A stretch of 64,000 nucleotides of DNA from Plantago ovata (lineage: Eukaryota > Streptophyta > Magnoliopsida > Lamiales > Plantaginaceae): the NCBI GenBank assembly GCA_028274465.1, contig CM051458.1:84154085-84218084 (forward strand). Direction: 5' to 3'. Position 1 is the stretch's first letter. Each line of letters opens with the position of its first letter. Below the pieces are notes generated by a model, which had not been told where the DNA came from, ran no database searches, and saw only the letters and a list, made by a program, of their open reading frames with translations. Below, piece after piece: positions 25,113 through 35,794 of this stretch. The translations under genes were made by a program, and so were the position numbers.

Positions 25113-25163
25113 ATTAATTGAAAGATCAATATTCTTCTTCCATCTAGCATCCATCGATCGAAT

Positions 25164-26171
25164 ATGGAATGTTACCAGATCATTAAGGAAGTCGGTAGCG
25201 GTAGCTATGGAAGCGTATTTCAGGCGGTAAACAAGGATACGAGAGAAGTCGTTGCCATCAAGAAACTGAAGCAAAGATATTCTTCCTGGGAAACATGTTT
25301 AAACATGATTGAAGTCAAGTCTTTGAGTCGTATGGATCATCATCCCAACGTCGTTAAGCTCATGGAGCTCATCAAGGACGAATACGATAATGTCTTCTTT
25401 GTGTTCGAGTACATGGGATACAACCTGCACCAGCTCCTAAGCTCTAGGTATCCACGAGGACCCTTGACCGAACATCAAGTCAGAACCTGGTCCTTCCAGA
25501 TATTTCAAGGCCTCGCCCATGTTCACCAATGCGGATTCTTCCATCGTGATCTTAAGCCAGAGAATCTGCTCGTATCCACCGACTTCAATACTGTCAAGAT
25601 TGCTGATTTTGGAATGGCTCGTGAGACTGATTCGCTAGCCCCCTTAACCAGACATGTCACAACACAGTGGTATCGAGCCCCGGAAGTTCTTCTTGGATCG
25701 AATAACTATACATCAGCAGTCGACATGTGGGCTATGGGAGCCATCATGATGGAGTTAATCACCCTTCGCCCGTTGTTTCCTGGATCAACTCCTCTGCATC
25801 AGTTGAACATGATGGCCAACCTAATTGGCAGCCCAACAAGAGTTGATTGGCCCGAGGGTATTGACCTTGCAAGCGCCTGCAAGTACCGACTCCCGGATGC
25901 TGATTGCGGAAGTCTTTCAGAGTTGATGCCACCTGGTTATAGTCAGCATGCACTCAATCTCATATATTTGCTCTTGTCTTGGGATCCATCCGTGAGGCCA
26001 ACCGCATCAGAGGTACTCAGACACCCTTTCTTCGACACAAGCTGCAGCTGGTCTTCATCAGTAATTAGGACGTCGTCGGGTACATATTTTGAGAGGAATT
26101 GCAATCACTACATCCAGCCACATTCGTCATTTGCTGCTGCTATGTGTCGTCCACCACCTGGATTCGCTTGA
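25164..26171 (+). CDS. MAK/MHK-like serine/threonine protein kinase, intronless
   Basis: 335 residues in one exon. The kinase core is complete: glycine loop GSGSYGSV (11-18), lysine K33 in VAIKK, HRDLKPEN (127-134, catalytic D129), DFG (148-150), RAPEV (171-175) and DMWAMGA. By eye it is nearest to plant MHK, a CMGC kinase of the MAK/ICK/RCK branch (MECYQIIKEVGSGSYGSV compares with the MHK N-terminus; GLAHVHQCGFFHRDL is family-like). The activation loop has TRH (162-164) where family members carry TxY, so the phosphorylated tyrosine is replaced by histidine. Plant MHK genes normally have several introns, so this copy probably arose by retroposition and kept its frame. The C-terminal tail after ~295 is short and not recognised. 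Catalytic residues suggest it could be active; activation would have to differ. Confidence 0.85.
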   Translation: MECYQIIKEVGSGSYGSVFQAVNKDTREVVAIKKLKQRYSSWETCLNMIEVKSLSRMDHHPNVVKLMELIKDEYDNVFFVFEYMGYNLHQLLSSRYPRGPLTEHQVRTWSFQIFQGLAHVHQCGFFHRDLKPENLLVSTDFNTVKIADFGMARETDSLAPLTRHVTTQWYRAPEVLLGSNNYTSAVDMWAMGAIMMELITLRPLFPGSTPLHQLNMMANLIGSPTRVDWPEGIDLASACKYRLPDADCGSLSELMPPGYSQHALNLIYLLLSWDPSVRPTASEVLRHPFFDTSCSWSSSVIRTSSGTYFERNCNHYIQPHSSFAAAMCRPPPGFA

Positions 26172-26239
26172 ATTAATTAGCTCTGTGGATCGAGTATCTG
26201 ATATTGAACTGCATTGTATGAACATATTTATTAGACTAT

Positions 26240-26650
26240 TGTATTTTGATTTTGTTCATCATAGATCAATTCTATTTGTTTATATCTCTATTTGTAAACA
26301 AAGATTTTGTTTGAAGTTATGATCAATTCTGTTTGTGTATGTATATATCTCTATGAGGAATCAAAGATGTTGTTTGAAGTTATGATCAATTTAGCATACA
26401 TCTTCTATTTGTTAATTTTCTGACGTGTCATTTGAAGAAACTGTAATTGATATACATTCTGATATGATCAACACATGCATGAATTTCCCCGTGTGCATGA
26501 ATATTTACACAAGTTAATTTACATAGCATATTTAGTCTATTTAGAGTCTATTGAATTTTGATCTTGTTCATCATGGATCCATCAATTCTGTTTGTGTATA
26601 TCTCTATGAGGAATCAAAGATCTTGTCTGAAGTTATGATCAATTTTTAGA
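26240..26650 (+). repeat. Three imperfect direct repeats 3' of the kinase gene
   Basis: Blocks near 26245-26328, 26318-26391 and 26556-26650 share TTCATCAT.GATC, ATCAATTCTGTTTGT, TATATCTCTATGAGG and GAAGTTATGATCAATT. They lie in the presumed 3' UTR and beyond. Confidence 0.7.
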
Positions 26651-27246
26651 ATACCTTTTTTATGGAACCATTTTTTATTAGTTTGAAAACACCTACTACA
26701 GTTTACATTCTCCAGACCTGTAGGTAATAAGGTAAATCATGTCCATACCAAACGGGTGCATAATGTTTGCTATAAATATTTTGCCCTGTGCTTATAGCCC
26801 AGTGGTGTATCAATTTTTTTTTTGGGTCAATATGTGAAAAAAGTAAAAAAAGAAATTATTTTTTCTCTCATACGATTTATTGAGCGTAGGGGAAATTAAT
26901 CGTATACCAAATGAAATGCGACTTCTTGTGTGAGCTAGACAGTTATGTGCCTCACTACTATAGCATAAAACTAACTTGAAAGACTGAATGATGAACAAAT
27001 TATAAGTTCATTGCACATGCATAGTCTGATTTATTCAGGCATCTTGATTCTTCCCACAAATGTCTCTCAGCTTTTGCACAGCACACTCAAACTCTTCCCT
27101 TCTCTTTGATCTAATATTCTTCCTCTGTTCTCTAATCTTGATCTTCAAATTCTTTCCACACTCCTCAAACACAACACCATTTATCGCTCATGATATCTCC
27201 TCCCTCCGATACTTCCCCTCTGCGTCTCTCTTCGCCTCCACTCCAA
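26651..27246. other. Intergenic stretch, no gene seen
   Basis: No coding or repeat feature recognised. A pyrimidine-rich run (27060-27246) lies directly left of the foldback element. Confidence 0.5.
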
Positions 27247-28301
27247 CTAGGCTTTTCAATGGGTTGGGTCAATCCGAACCCGATTAAGACTCGCTTCTCA
27301 TTTATAAGTGACGGGTACGGGTTGGGTTAAAATCCGAACCCATATTATACCCGTAATTATAAGACCCGAACCCTAACCCAACCCGGACAAAACCTTAGAC
27401 ATTGTTGCACCCGTTTCCCGACCTGGCCCACCCAACCAGATTATGACCCGACCCGGTCAGAAAACCCGATTCAATCAGGTTTTTTGACATGACCCGCTGC
27501 TGACCCAACTCGTGTGCACATGACCCATTCTTCTTCACCATGACCAAATTTTAAAATGTCATTACGACTTCATTTCTTAACGAAATCGCATGATTCTAAC
27601 GGCATTGGATTCGTATTGACGTCTTCTACATGTTCCAACTTACCATTCTAAGTTTCATCGCCTTTTCGAGAATCCGCCATTGATGACTTGAAACTTTTCG
27701 AAAGCTCTATACAACTCCGTTTCTCAACCAAATTCAACGATTCTTTCGTTATTGAGTCCATCTTGACCTCCTCTATCACCTTTGGGCAACAAACCATCAA
27801 TGTAGAACGAAAACTCAAATTCAAGTTCAAACTTGAATTTAATATTTTGTTCTAAATTTATGATTTGTTGCCCATGGATGATAGAGGAGGACAAGACGGA
27901 CTCAACAGCGAAAGAATCGTCAAATTTGGTTGAGAGATGGATCCGTACGGAGCTTTCGAAAAGCTTCAAGTCATCAATGGTGAATTCTCGAAAAGTGGAT
28001 GAAACTTCGAACGGTAAGTTGGAACATGTAGAAGATGTCAATACGAATACAATGCCATTAGAATCATGCGATTTCGTTAAGAAATGAAGTCGTGATGACA
28101 TTTTGAAGTTTGGCCATGTTGAAGAAGGTGTGAATAAGAGGGAGTAGGGTTATTTGGGTTTTAGATTTCATAACCCGTACCCAACCCGTACCCGTTGATT
28201 ATTAACGGGTCGAGTACGGGTTGGGTTTTATACACTTTCGGGTTGGGTTCGGGTTTCAACCCGTTTATTAAATTTTCAACCCAACCCATTCAAAAGCTTA
28301 G
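27247..28301. mobile_element. Foldback/hAT-like MITE, ~1.05 kb, almost wholly palindromic
   Basis: Left end CTAGGCTTTTCAATGGGTTGGG matches the reverse complement of the right end (CTAAGCTTTTGAATGGGTTGGG) with two mismatches. The arms remain complementary nearly to the centre (ATTCAAGTT/AACTTGAAT at ~27818-27837): the block CCATTGATGACTTGAA.CTTTTCGAAAG in the left arm pairs with CTTTCGAAAAGCTTCAAGTC in the right. ACCCGACCCG/GGGTTGGGT runs enrich both ends. TIR form and size suggest a non-autonomous hAT or foldback element. An 8-bp target duplication was sought and not found (CACTCCAA versus GTTTGTCC). Open frames inside are arm artefacts. Confidence 0.8.
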
Positions 28302-31130
28302 GTTTGTCCATCTGAATGATTATAGCATCCTCAGGCTGCACGGACGAATACACTATTCACATAGTTTTAGATTTGAAGCTCCCACAAGATAGATGCTTAA
28401 AACTGAATATGTGATGTTTCAAAGAAAAAACGAGCACTAACCTTGTCCATTGAAATATAAGGCTTGCAGACAATGTTTAGCGTACCAATGTCAAGGTACT
28501 CTTAGTTGATTTACTCTGTAGATCCATATCCATATCACCAGCAACACTCTTATAGAACAACATAAACCAATTGAAAGCAATATACCCAAAATCCTGTAAG
28601 AATGAATGTCAGTAAAACAAAAGTTATACACATCAACCGAAGGCCATCTATCCTGAAGTACAATAAGTAATAAGTGAAAGTAATTATGTGAACAAAGTTT
28701 AATCCGAACAGAGAGATAAGTGAAACATAGGGAAAAAAAAAAAAAAAAGAGAGAGATAAATACCCAGTCAGTACGATAGAAAGAAATCAGGAATGGATAC
28801 GTAAATTTTCACGTCTAAGCGTCTTGTTAGCACCGAGTGTTTTTGTTTTTACTACTTTTTTTTGTTTGATTTTGTGTAGACTACTGGCACTGCGTTTATG
28901 ATTTCCGGAAGGAAAAATTAAATGATTGATTGAGTGTGATTTTCAGTTTGATTGAGATGGTTGTGTAGGGAAGATGATAAAAAAGAAGAGGTGCGTCTCT
29001 TCTGGAAAGAAACGGTAAGCGACGCTTGGTAACGTAAAAACACCGATTTTACGAAAACAGATTTTTTATAATTGAACCGAACCAGACTACCAAAAAAGTA
29101 AGAACCGAACCGGACTACCACAAAAACTCCCTCTTATTATATTGTGTAAAAAACAACTTGGCAATAATTAAATAAACAATAGGAGACATTTTTTTTTATA
29201 ATAAGTATATAATAACAGCATGGTTGTCTCAATCAAATCACTTTAATTTAAATCTAATCCATCGATTTTATTTATTCAATTTTAATTTGGTGCGTACATG
29301 TGTCATTATTTAATTAAAAGATGTAGGGTTCGAATCTTGTTGGCGTGATTTTTCTCCATTACTTATATAATTATTTTTCTTGAAGGTGTTGGGTTCGAAT
29401 CTTGTTGGCATGATTTTTCTCCATTATTTGTATCATTATTTTAGTTGAAGGTGTTAGGTTCCCCTTACTTTGTATTTAGGCTATATCTTATTAAGGTAAT
29501 GTTTTCTTTTTTACTTATTATCTTCTCATATCTTCATTTTTCAACACAAAGTTTTATGGCCGTACTATACTTCATTTAAAAATAATCATAATATGTTCTT
29601 ATGAAAAAAGACATATTTTATTAATTAAAACGTCAATCTTGTTAATAAAATGTATTTTTTGTCGACAATATATTTATGTTCTTAAAAATACTCTATGTTT
29701 TCGCTAAAACCTCGTATGTCTACTAGTTTGGTGGCGAGCTATTTCCTTGGGAGATCTGTTGTAATCGTAAACAGGAAAAATGATGTCTAGATAATCTTGA
29801 ATAGAACAATTGAATATTTCGACTAGACATGATTAACCTATACCCACTTGACTATCTGATTCATAGTAATACGACAACTTACTTACAGCTCATTTGCTCA
29901 ACTTTTCCTTTAACTTTAATAGAGTAATGAAGTTCATTGCTATGCCCTTTATTATAATCCTTGTGCAAGTATAACAATAGGTATGTGGATGATGTTCTGA
30001 ATATCCCAAAAAAGAAAACTTGTTCACGACGGAATGAACTTTAAGGTTAACATGGATCTCATCGGATGCAATACTTTGGGGCTCATGGGTTGAATAGAAT
30101 ATTTTTACTTGAGATGTGCACAAATTTCGCTATTATCTAAGTAATTCTTAAATTTCTTATATGTCCAAAGAACAACAAACATTTCAGGAGAAACAAGGTT
30201 TATGATTTATCTGTCATCTATGCAGTGTGCAACATGAATACATGCCATCTTGCTACCTTCACAATTTGACAACTATATTTCTATAAAAAAAACAATTACA
30301 TATCACAATAATTTGATTTTTTCCTGACTTTATTATTTCTCCTTAAACTACACGCTAATTCTAATAGGCAATGTTTTGTGATACATATGGAGTAAAAAAA
30401 AAAAAAAACGCATATATTTTGTGTTACGGATGGAGTAAACAAATTCAGCGGGTGACACAAATTCTAATAATTGTATAAGCATCAAGGAGCGAAATAAAGA
30501 TGAATAGATATGACACTCGAGCTAGAGATAAATTGTGACTTATTTACATAATCAGTTAATTAAATATTTAGATATACTCGTTAACAATTTAACTTCATCA
30601 ACTTGACCAAGACATCAACTCTCTCAATATATATTTTTTTTCCCTAACAAACACACACTAAAAAAGAAGAAGGCGCTGACTTTGTATAAAAAATTCAAAA
30701 GCATGAACATCTATGGTTTATTGTATCATGGTCACCATATTTAACCGTAAATATGACTGATTAGAGATCAAAGAAAGAGATCACATGACTTTGCTAGTCC
30801 AATGATGTGATTTACCCGGTTAAACATCCAAGCTATATGAATTGAAATTGAAATCAAGAAACTATCGGTCATAATTATTATGAGATTATATAAGAACAAA
30901 AGCACTAAACATATATGAATGATCCTTTATTTCAAACATGTTTTGCATCTATAATATAATATTTGAAAGGATATGTTGACTCAAATTCTAAAAACGGAAA
31001 CAAGGTCTACCGTTCCAAAACATCCATAATCATGTTCTGCAGCTCAGGAACAATCTGACGAAAATCTCTCTTTGCAACCTCTTCACCTCTTCACTGAAGC
31101 AGACAAATATTATGCTATGAGAAAAAATTA
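28302..31130. other. Long intergenic stretch without a recognised gene
   Basis: Apart from the 65-bp tandem duplication at 29326-29455 no structured repeat was found. Open frames are short and lack domains. Confidence 0.55.
29326..29455 (+). repeat. 65-bp tandem duplication with GGTTCGAATC motif
   Basis: Copies 29326-29390 and 29391-29455 share GGGTTCGAATCTTGTTGGC and ATGATTTTTCTCCATTA, then GAAGGTGTT. The GGTTCGAATC core equals a tRNA/SINE B-box, but no A-box was seen upstream. Confidence 0.75.
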
Positions 31131-31393
31131 TACTCCCTCCATCTCATTATAATTTATCCACTTTAATTTTTTTCAGTCAACGACGTTCGACTTTGATTAC
31201 AAAATTACTCTTAAACTATAATGATAAAATGTACAATAAAATATATTATGGAAATTTAAGGTCTATGTATTCATAATATAATCTCGTTAAACATTTTATT
31301 AATATGGTTTACGAATAATTTGTCGTCAACTCTAAAAGATGTTAACTGAAAAAAGTTAAATTGGACAAATTGTAATAGGACAGAGGAAATATA
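31131..31393. mobile_element. Stowaway-type MITE
   Basis: TACTCCCTCCATCTCATTAT at the left pairs with ATAGGACAGAGGAAATATA at the right; internal arms (AATTTATCCACTTTAATTTTTTTCAGTCAAC and its complement) continue the palindrome. The CTCCCTCC terminus and TA target fit Stowaway (Tc1/mariner) MITEs. Closely related to 54419-54680. Confidence 0.85.
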
Positions 31394-31815
31394 TTAGATT
31401 TAAATGAATATCACGTAATCTATAAGTCTACAATTGCATATAACACAAATAAACAAACTAGTCAATGTCACCTTGTTAATTTGCATCATGCCCCCCAATC
31501 CCCTTTTTAAAAGGGTCAAAGACTCACACACAAAACACAAAGTGTTAGAATTTAATAATTAGAAATAAAAATTACAAATTAGTCACACTTTTGACACTTT
31601 TAAAGGGTCAAAGACATCAATGACAGACGAAACAACATGAACCTGAATTCAACAAATAGAAGTAAAAATTACAAATTAGTCATACTCTTGACACTTTATA
31701 TTAAATGCCTTTAACTTAAGAAAAAGATATGGATATATTTTTTATTATTTCTTTTATTTTTATTTTTATAAAATATGGATATATACATTAGAGAGTTGAA
31801 TTTCGTAACACAATA
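31394..31815. other. AT-rich stretch, no gene seen
   Basis: Contains a short imperfect direct repeat: AAATTACAAATTAGTCA occurs near 31567 and 31665, each followed by a TTTTGACACTTT/CTTGACACTTT block. Confidence 0.55.
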
Positions 31816-31934
31816 CATGTCAAGTACCTTTTGAACGTAGCGAAAAATAAACTACTGTACAAAGCTATTACAGTAACTGATAGACAACTTATTAATGACG
31901 TCATGGAACAAGTCAAAAAATAACTAAGGATTTG

Positions 31935-32079
31935 TTATTTTCGTCTGACAACTCATTAATTTCATTTCAATTATGGTAAGATTCGCTCAGTTATATTTTA
32001 CAAATAAATTCAGTTCAGCTACATTCAGTTTTATTCAATTCAATTCCGTTGTTCACTCATGTTCAGACGGAAAATAAAA
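31935..32079. mobile_element. GTTCAG-family MITE
   Basis: TTATTTTCGTCTGAC at the left is the approximate complement of GTTCAGACGGAAAATAA at the right. Internal TACAAATAAATTCAGTTCAGC matches the other copies. Confidence 0.65.
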
Positions 32080-32145
32080 AAAATAAAAAAAATAAAAGAA
32101 CTGTTTTTAAGTTGAAAAAGTACTATTATATTGTAGCATATTACT

Positions 32146-32388
32146 TAAAATTGTTTATTCAACTTCTTGCCCCTTAAAAATTACCTCGGGAAGCTGCATC
32201 ACTTTAGCATTCTTGTCACTTATTAAATCAAAATACTCCATATCCACCAAAACTGGATGCGACCACAAGTGTGAAAAATGTGGAACAATATTTACGAGGG
32301 TAGCTGAGAAAGTTAACCACGAGGTCCAACGTCGTGGTGTGAACGTGCTATTTAAGCGCTAGTAGGTCTTTTTTCTTTTTTCTTTTTA
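32146..32388. mobile_element. 243-bp insertion with 8-bp direct repeat
   Basis: ATATTACT occurs at 32138-32145 and again at 32389-32396. The inverted copy near 63470 runs straight across this point with a single ATAGTACT, so the 243 bp were inserted here. An 8-bp duplication is typical of hAT elements, but no clear terminal inverted repeat was seen. Confidence 0.6.
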
Positions 32389-32597
32389 ATATTACTTGAG
32401 AACGAGTAGTATATGCGACAACAACATCAAAATATATTATATTACAATACGAGAATTTTACGTCTAAACTTGTAAGCACACTTAGAAAAATTAGAAATTA
32501 TACATATCAAGTGAGACACTTTCAAGAAACTCATTGTAATTGAGATACATATATATATTTTTTAAATAAAAATAAGGAATTATTAACTTATGTATTC

Positions 32598-32821
32598 CAC
32601 AAAGCGAACAGTCGATGTTCTCAATAGGAGCAATGTAGCCATGAGTCTCTGCTATGACTTGAGTAGAGTCCTTGTTCGGGTTAGCTTGAACGAACTTTGC
32701 AAGACCAAAATCTGCAATGACAGGCTTCAACATTTCGTCGAGCAATATGTTGCTCGATTTAACATCCCGGTGAATGACCAACTTGTCACAATCGTGATGC
32801 AAATACTCGAGCCCCTTTGCT
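32598..32821 (-). pseudogene. Fragment of an LRR receptor kinase (catalytic loop to first intron)
   Basis: This 224-bp piece is about 90% identical by eye to 39860-40080 of the receptor kinase gene in the same strand sense. It holds [20 protein letters not shown] and THGYIAP and then runs into sequence matching the start of that gene's intron (ACAGTCGATGTTCTC). Because intron sequence is included it was copied as DNA, not through mRNA. It has no start, activation segment end or C-lobe and cannot encode a kinase. Confidence 0.9.
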
Positions 32822-33076
32822 TACAACCGTGATAACCGTGAATTTTAATAAAAAAAGACCATGTGGTATAAGGTTAATTAAATGGTGATACAAAGACTCG
32901 ATACACTACACTATATTATATTAAATTAAGCTTTACCACCTGACTTCTTCTGTTGGGATTCGAACTCCCTATATTTCATGTGCATTCCAACACACTTATC
33001 ACTCAAAACTCTCATGTTATACTTTGATACTTTCGATATGATTTGTAGTTTATTAAAATACAATTAACAAAAATAA

Positions 33077-33695
33077 TACTCCTTCTGTCCCACTTTAAAT
33101 TACCCACTTTGCCATTTATGGTGTCCCATTAGAAATTACCTAATCCATAAATTTAAAGTTTTTACTAATTCTTTATAATACTAACAACTCATATCAACCA
33201 TTTAATTAACCATTTTATTACTCTTTCAAAGCTTTATTTACTGAGCTTTTGTATATCATCTGGTTGGAGCGCAATGCTCGTATTTTCCAGTCTAAAGAGA
33301 AAGGTTTGAATGTGATTTTGAAAGAGATTGTGTCTCGTGTTTTTGGTAGATGTTACGATGATAGGAAATTGGGAGCCGAATGTAAATCATTTTTGGGTTT
33401 CCCTAGAGTATAAGGTGTGATAGAGTTAGACTGATCAGTTTGTTGATGTGAGTTTTGTCTTGATTCTTTTGTAATGAGTTGTCGGAGCTTTTTTGCTATG
33501 GAATGAAAACACTATCTTTCGTTCCAAAAAAAGAAAAAAAAATCAAAAGAAACAACTCCTATAGTCCTATTAACCATTTTATTAATTTTCTTCCTAATTA
33601 TGTAATTTCAGGCCCACATTTAAATATAATAATGTAAAACTAATATTTTTGTTAGAATGTATGTGTAAAATGAAGTGGGTAAATTCAAAGGAGTA
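33077..33695. mobile_element. Stowaway-like MITE interrupted by a LINE tail
   Basis: TACTCCTTCTGTCCCACTTT and AAATTACCCACTTTGCCATT at the left pair with AATGAAGTGGGTAAATT and CAAAGGAGTA at the right end. Removing the inserted LINE segment leaves a MITE of about 300 bp with a TA-type end. Confidence 0.7.
33222..33540 (+). mobile_element. 5'-truncated LINE 3' end
   Basis: Bases ~33240-33412 encode the last ~55 residues of a LINE ORF2 (IWLERNARIFQSKEKG ... CKSFLGFPRV, stop). A short 3' UTR ending CTATCTTTCGTTCC and an A-rich tail follow. TTAACCATTTTATTA occurs at 33207-33221 and again near 33573-33587 and is a candidate target duplication, although ~30 bp separate the tail from the right copy. 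Confidence 0.75.
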
Positions 33696-33880
33696 CACAT
33701 TTATTCGTCCAAATACATAAATACAGTAACTCATTGAAGTTTTCAAGGTAAATGGACTTTTTGTAGTAAAGGGCGTTTTGGTAAATGAGACATTTTCATT
33801 CATCACTCTCATTCTCAGCCTGCAACAAAATCACTAACTCTCCACCATTTTTGAATTAAACTCCGTTGAAACCCTAAATC

Positions 33881-35794
33881 ATGAGTACTGCCAGAAAATT
33901 GAGGGCTAAGAAAGCTTTCAAGTCAGCCAAGTCCACCGGTGAAATGATCAGAGCACTCAAGGTTCTGGAGACTTGCTCCGAGGAGAATGAGCTAGGTTAC
34001 GAGTACATGAGATTAGCTTCAAAAATCTCCACAACAGACGGAGATCCAGAGGAAGTACTCTACTACGGTAAGAGAGCTTTGAACGTCTTCCTTCACAATC
34101 ACAATCACAATGCTACATCGCCGTATTTCTGTACTTCACACGCGCTTGTTAATCCTTTGCTGATCGGATATATTTTACAATTCCTTGGTGCTGCGTGTCT
34201 TGATCTGAATAGATACAATGAGAGCTTGAGCTACTTAAACTGGTGTTTAAGGAATTTAAATGAGTTGGAAATGGATACTTGTCCTAATAATTGTGTTTTG
34301 ATGGAATTACATGGTTTACACCTTGGTTTGTATGCACTTAACCTTGCCATGGGGAGAAGAGAAGAGGTTGCTTCTCATAGTCTGAAGATATTGGAGCTCA
34401 AGGAAAAGTTCATGGAGAAAGGTTGTTTGGAACTTGGTCAGGCCTGTAAGGATGTTTATGAGGCCTATCTTGTGGTTAATCGTTTCAAGGACGCTCTTCC
34501 GTTCTGCTTGAGAGCCTCGGAGATATACTCGAAGCATTATGGTGATGATTCGGTCGAGGTTGCGCGGATTATGAGGAGTCTTGGAGTGATTTATGATTCA
34601 ATAGATGAGCGCGAGAAGGCGCTTGAACAGATTCAGTTGTCGCTGAAAGTCTTAGAGACTGTGGGGGAGAGTTCTGAATTTTGGAAAGTGAAGACTGACA
34701 TTGGGGGTATGCTGATGAATTTGGGTAGGAGTGACGAAGCTGTTGATGTGTTGAAGTCTGTGATTGCTTCTCGTGATATAGACGAACCTGGACGAGCTAC
34801 GGCGTATATTACCCTGGCTATGGTGTTTTGTAATCTTAAGAACTTTGCTGATGCACGGAAGTATATGAAATTAGGCCTTAAAATTCTTGAGAAAGGCGCG
34901 GATCCATTATCTGTTGCTAATGGATTTTGGAATGTGTCAACCATATGTAAGGTGATGAATGATTATGAAACTGCTATAACCGTGACAAGGAAAGTGCTGG
35001 CACTTCCTAAGCTTCCTCAGCATATTATACTACAAGCTTCTGATAGACTTTTTGAGTTGATTGATCTATCTGGCAAGGTGAGGCAGGGGTTGCCATATAT
35101 GGAAGATGCGGTGGAAAAACTGAAAGACAAGTTTGGGCCGGAGCACTATGTAGTGGGTGATGGTCACCTAAAGTTAGCAGTTGCTCTCATGGAATCAGGT
35201 AGGCGAGAGTCATCTGTGAAGCATTTCATGATTGCAAAAGATATTTTGGATGTCGCTCAAGCCCCTAATCACTTGGAGTCACCGCAAACAGGCCAGCATG
35301 TGTCTTGCACTTATGCCCTCCTGATGGGAAGGTAGTGAATTTGTATTATGCAATTCATTACTTCTTGCTTGCTTAGTGTTTCAAATATCTGTAATATGGT
35401 CTTGTTTTTATGTTAATCTGTAGATTCTGGTTAGTATCCGTTACTAGTTAGAAACATCCTTAGATATGTAGTTCACTAGTTCATAGTAGAAATAGATAAA
35501 AGAGGTCATGAAGTTTAGTCGATGTCTCTACATTTCAAAAGCTGGTTTAGATATCGCTTTCTTTGCTTCAACTTGTTAAACGTTGTATAGTATTATACAT
35601 ATATCATGGAGAATGTTTGTTGCTTAGCCTTTGTGTCCTAATTTACCAGATATCGTCAAGCAATAGAATGTCAGAAGAAGGTAGTTGAAGGTCCTGAAGG
35701 GCTGGGACAGTGTGAAGAAGATATCCTGAAGGAAGCTATAAAACTACTGGATGAGATGGAGCTGAGGGATAGGCGGACTGATCCTGAAAAGTAA
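33881..35794 (+). CDS. TPR protein of the kinesin-light-chain-like group, two exons
   Basis: Exon 1 is 33881-35331 and exon 2 is 35650-35794, with donor GGAAG|GTAGTG and acceptor TTTACCAG; the join restores an AGA codon and gives 531 residues. The N-terminus is basic (MSTARKLRAKKAFKSAKS). Repeated helix-turn-helix units with TPR signatures run through the rest, e.g. LGAACLDLNRYNESLSYLNW, LGVIYDSIDEREKALEQIQL, IGGMLMNLGRSDEAVDVLK and LAMVFCNLKNFADARKYMK, about eight in all. Such proteins act as protein-binding scaffolds; the partner is unknown. The frame is intact and codon use looks ordinary, so this is probably a working gene. A second donor-like AAAG|GTAAGT at 35826 suggests an intron in the 3' UTR. 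Confidence 0.85.

Larger units (their letters stand above)
31816..32590 (+). repeat. Left copy of a dispersed inverted repeat
   Basis: From TACATGTCAAGTACCTTTTG to the ACTTATGTAT block this copy matches the reverse complement of 63240-64000. Matching landmarks include ACGAGTAGTATATGC, TTACAATACGAGAATT, GCACTTAGAAAA and CAAGAAACTCATTGTAATTGAG. Both copies include a GTTCAG-family MITE at the same place. It ends just before the kinase fragment. The partner is cut by the window edge, so total length is unknown. Confidence 0.85.

Noticed and set aside
27724-28101. 125-residue frame in the foldback element
   Set aside because: Spans the palindrome centre with complementary arms and has no recognised domain.
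32941-33000. B-box-like GAGTTCGAATCCC on the minus strand as a possible tRNA or SINE
   Set aside because: No convincing A-box at the right distance and no tRNA cloverleaf.
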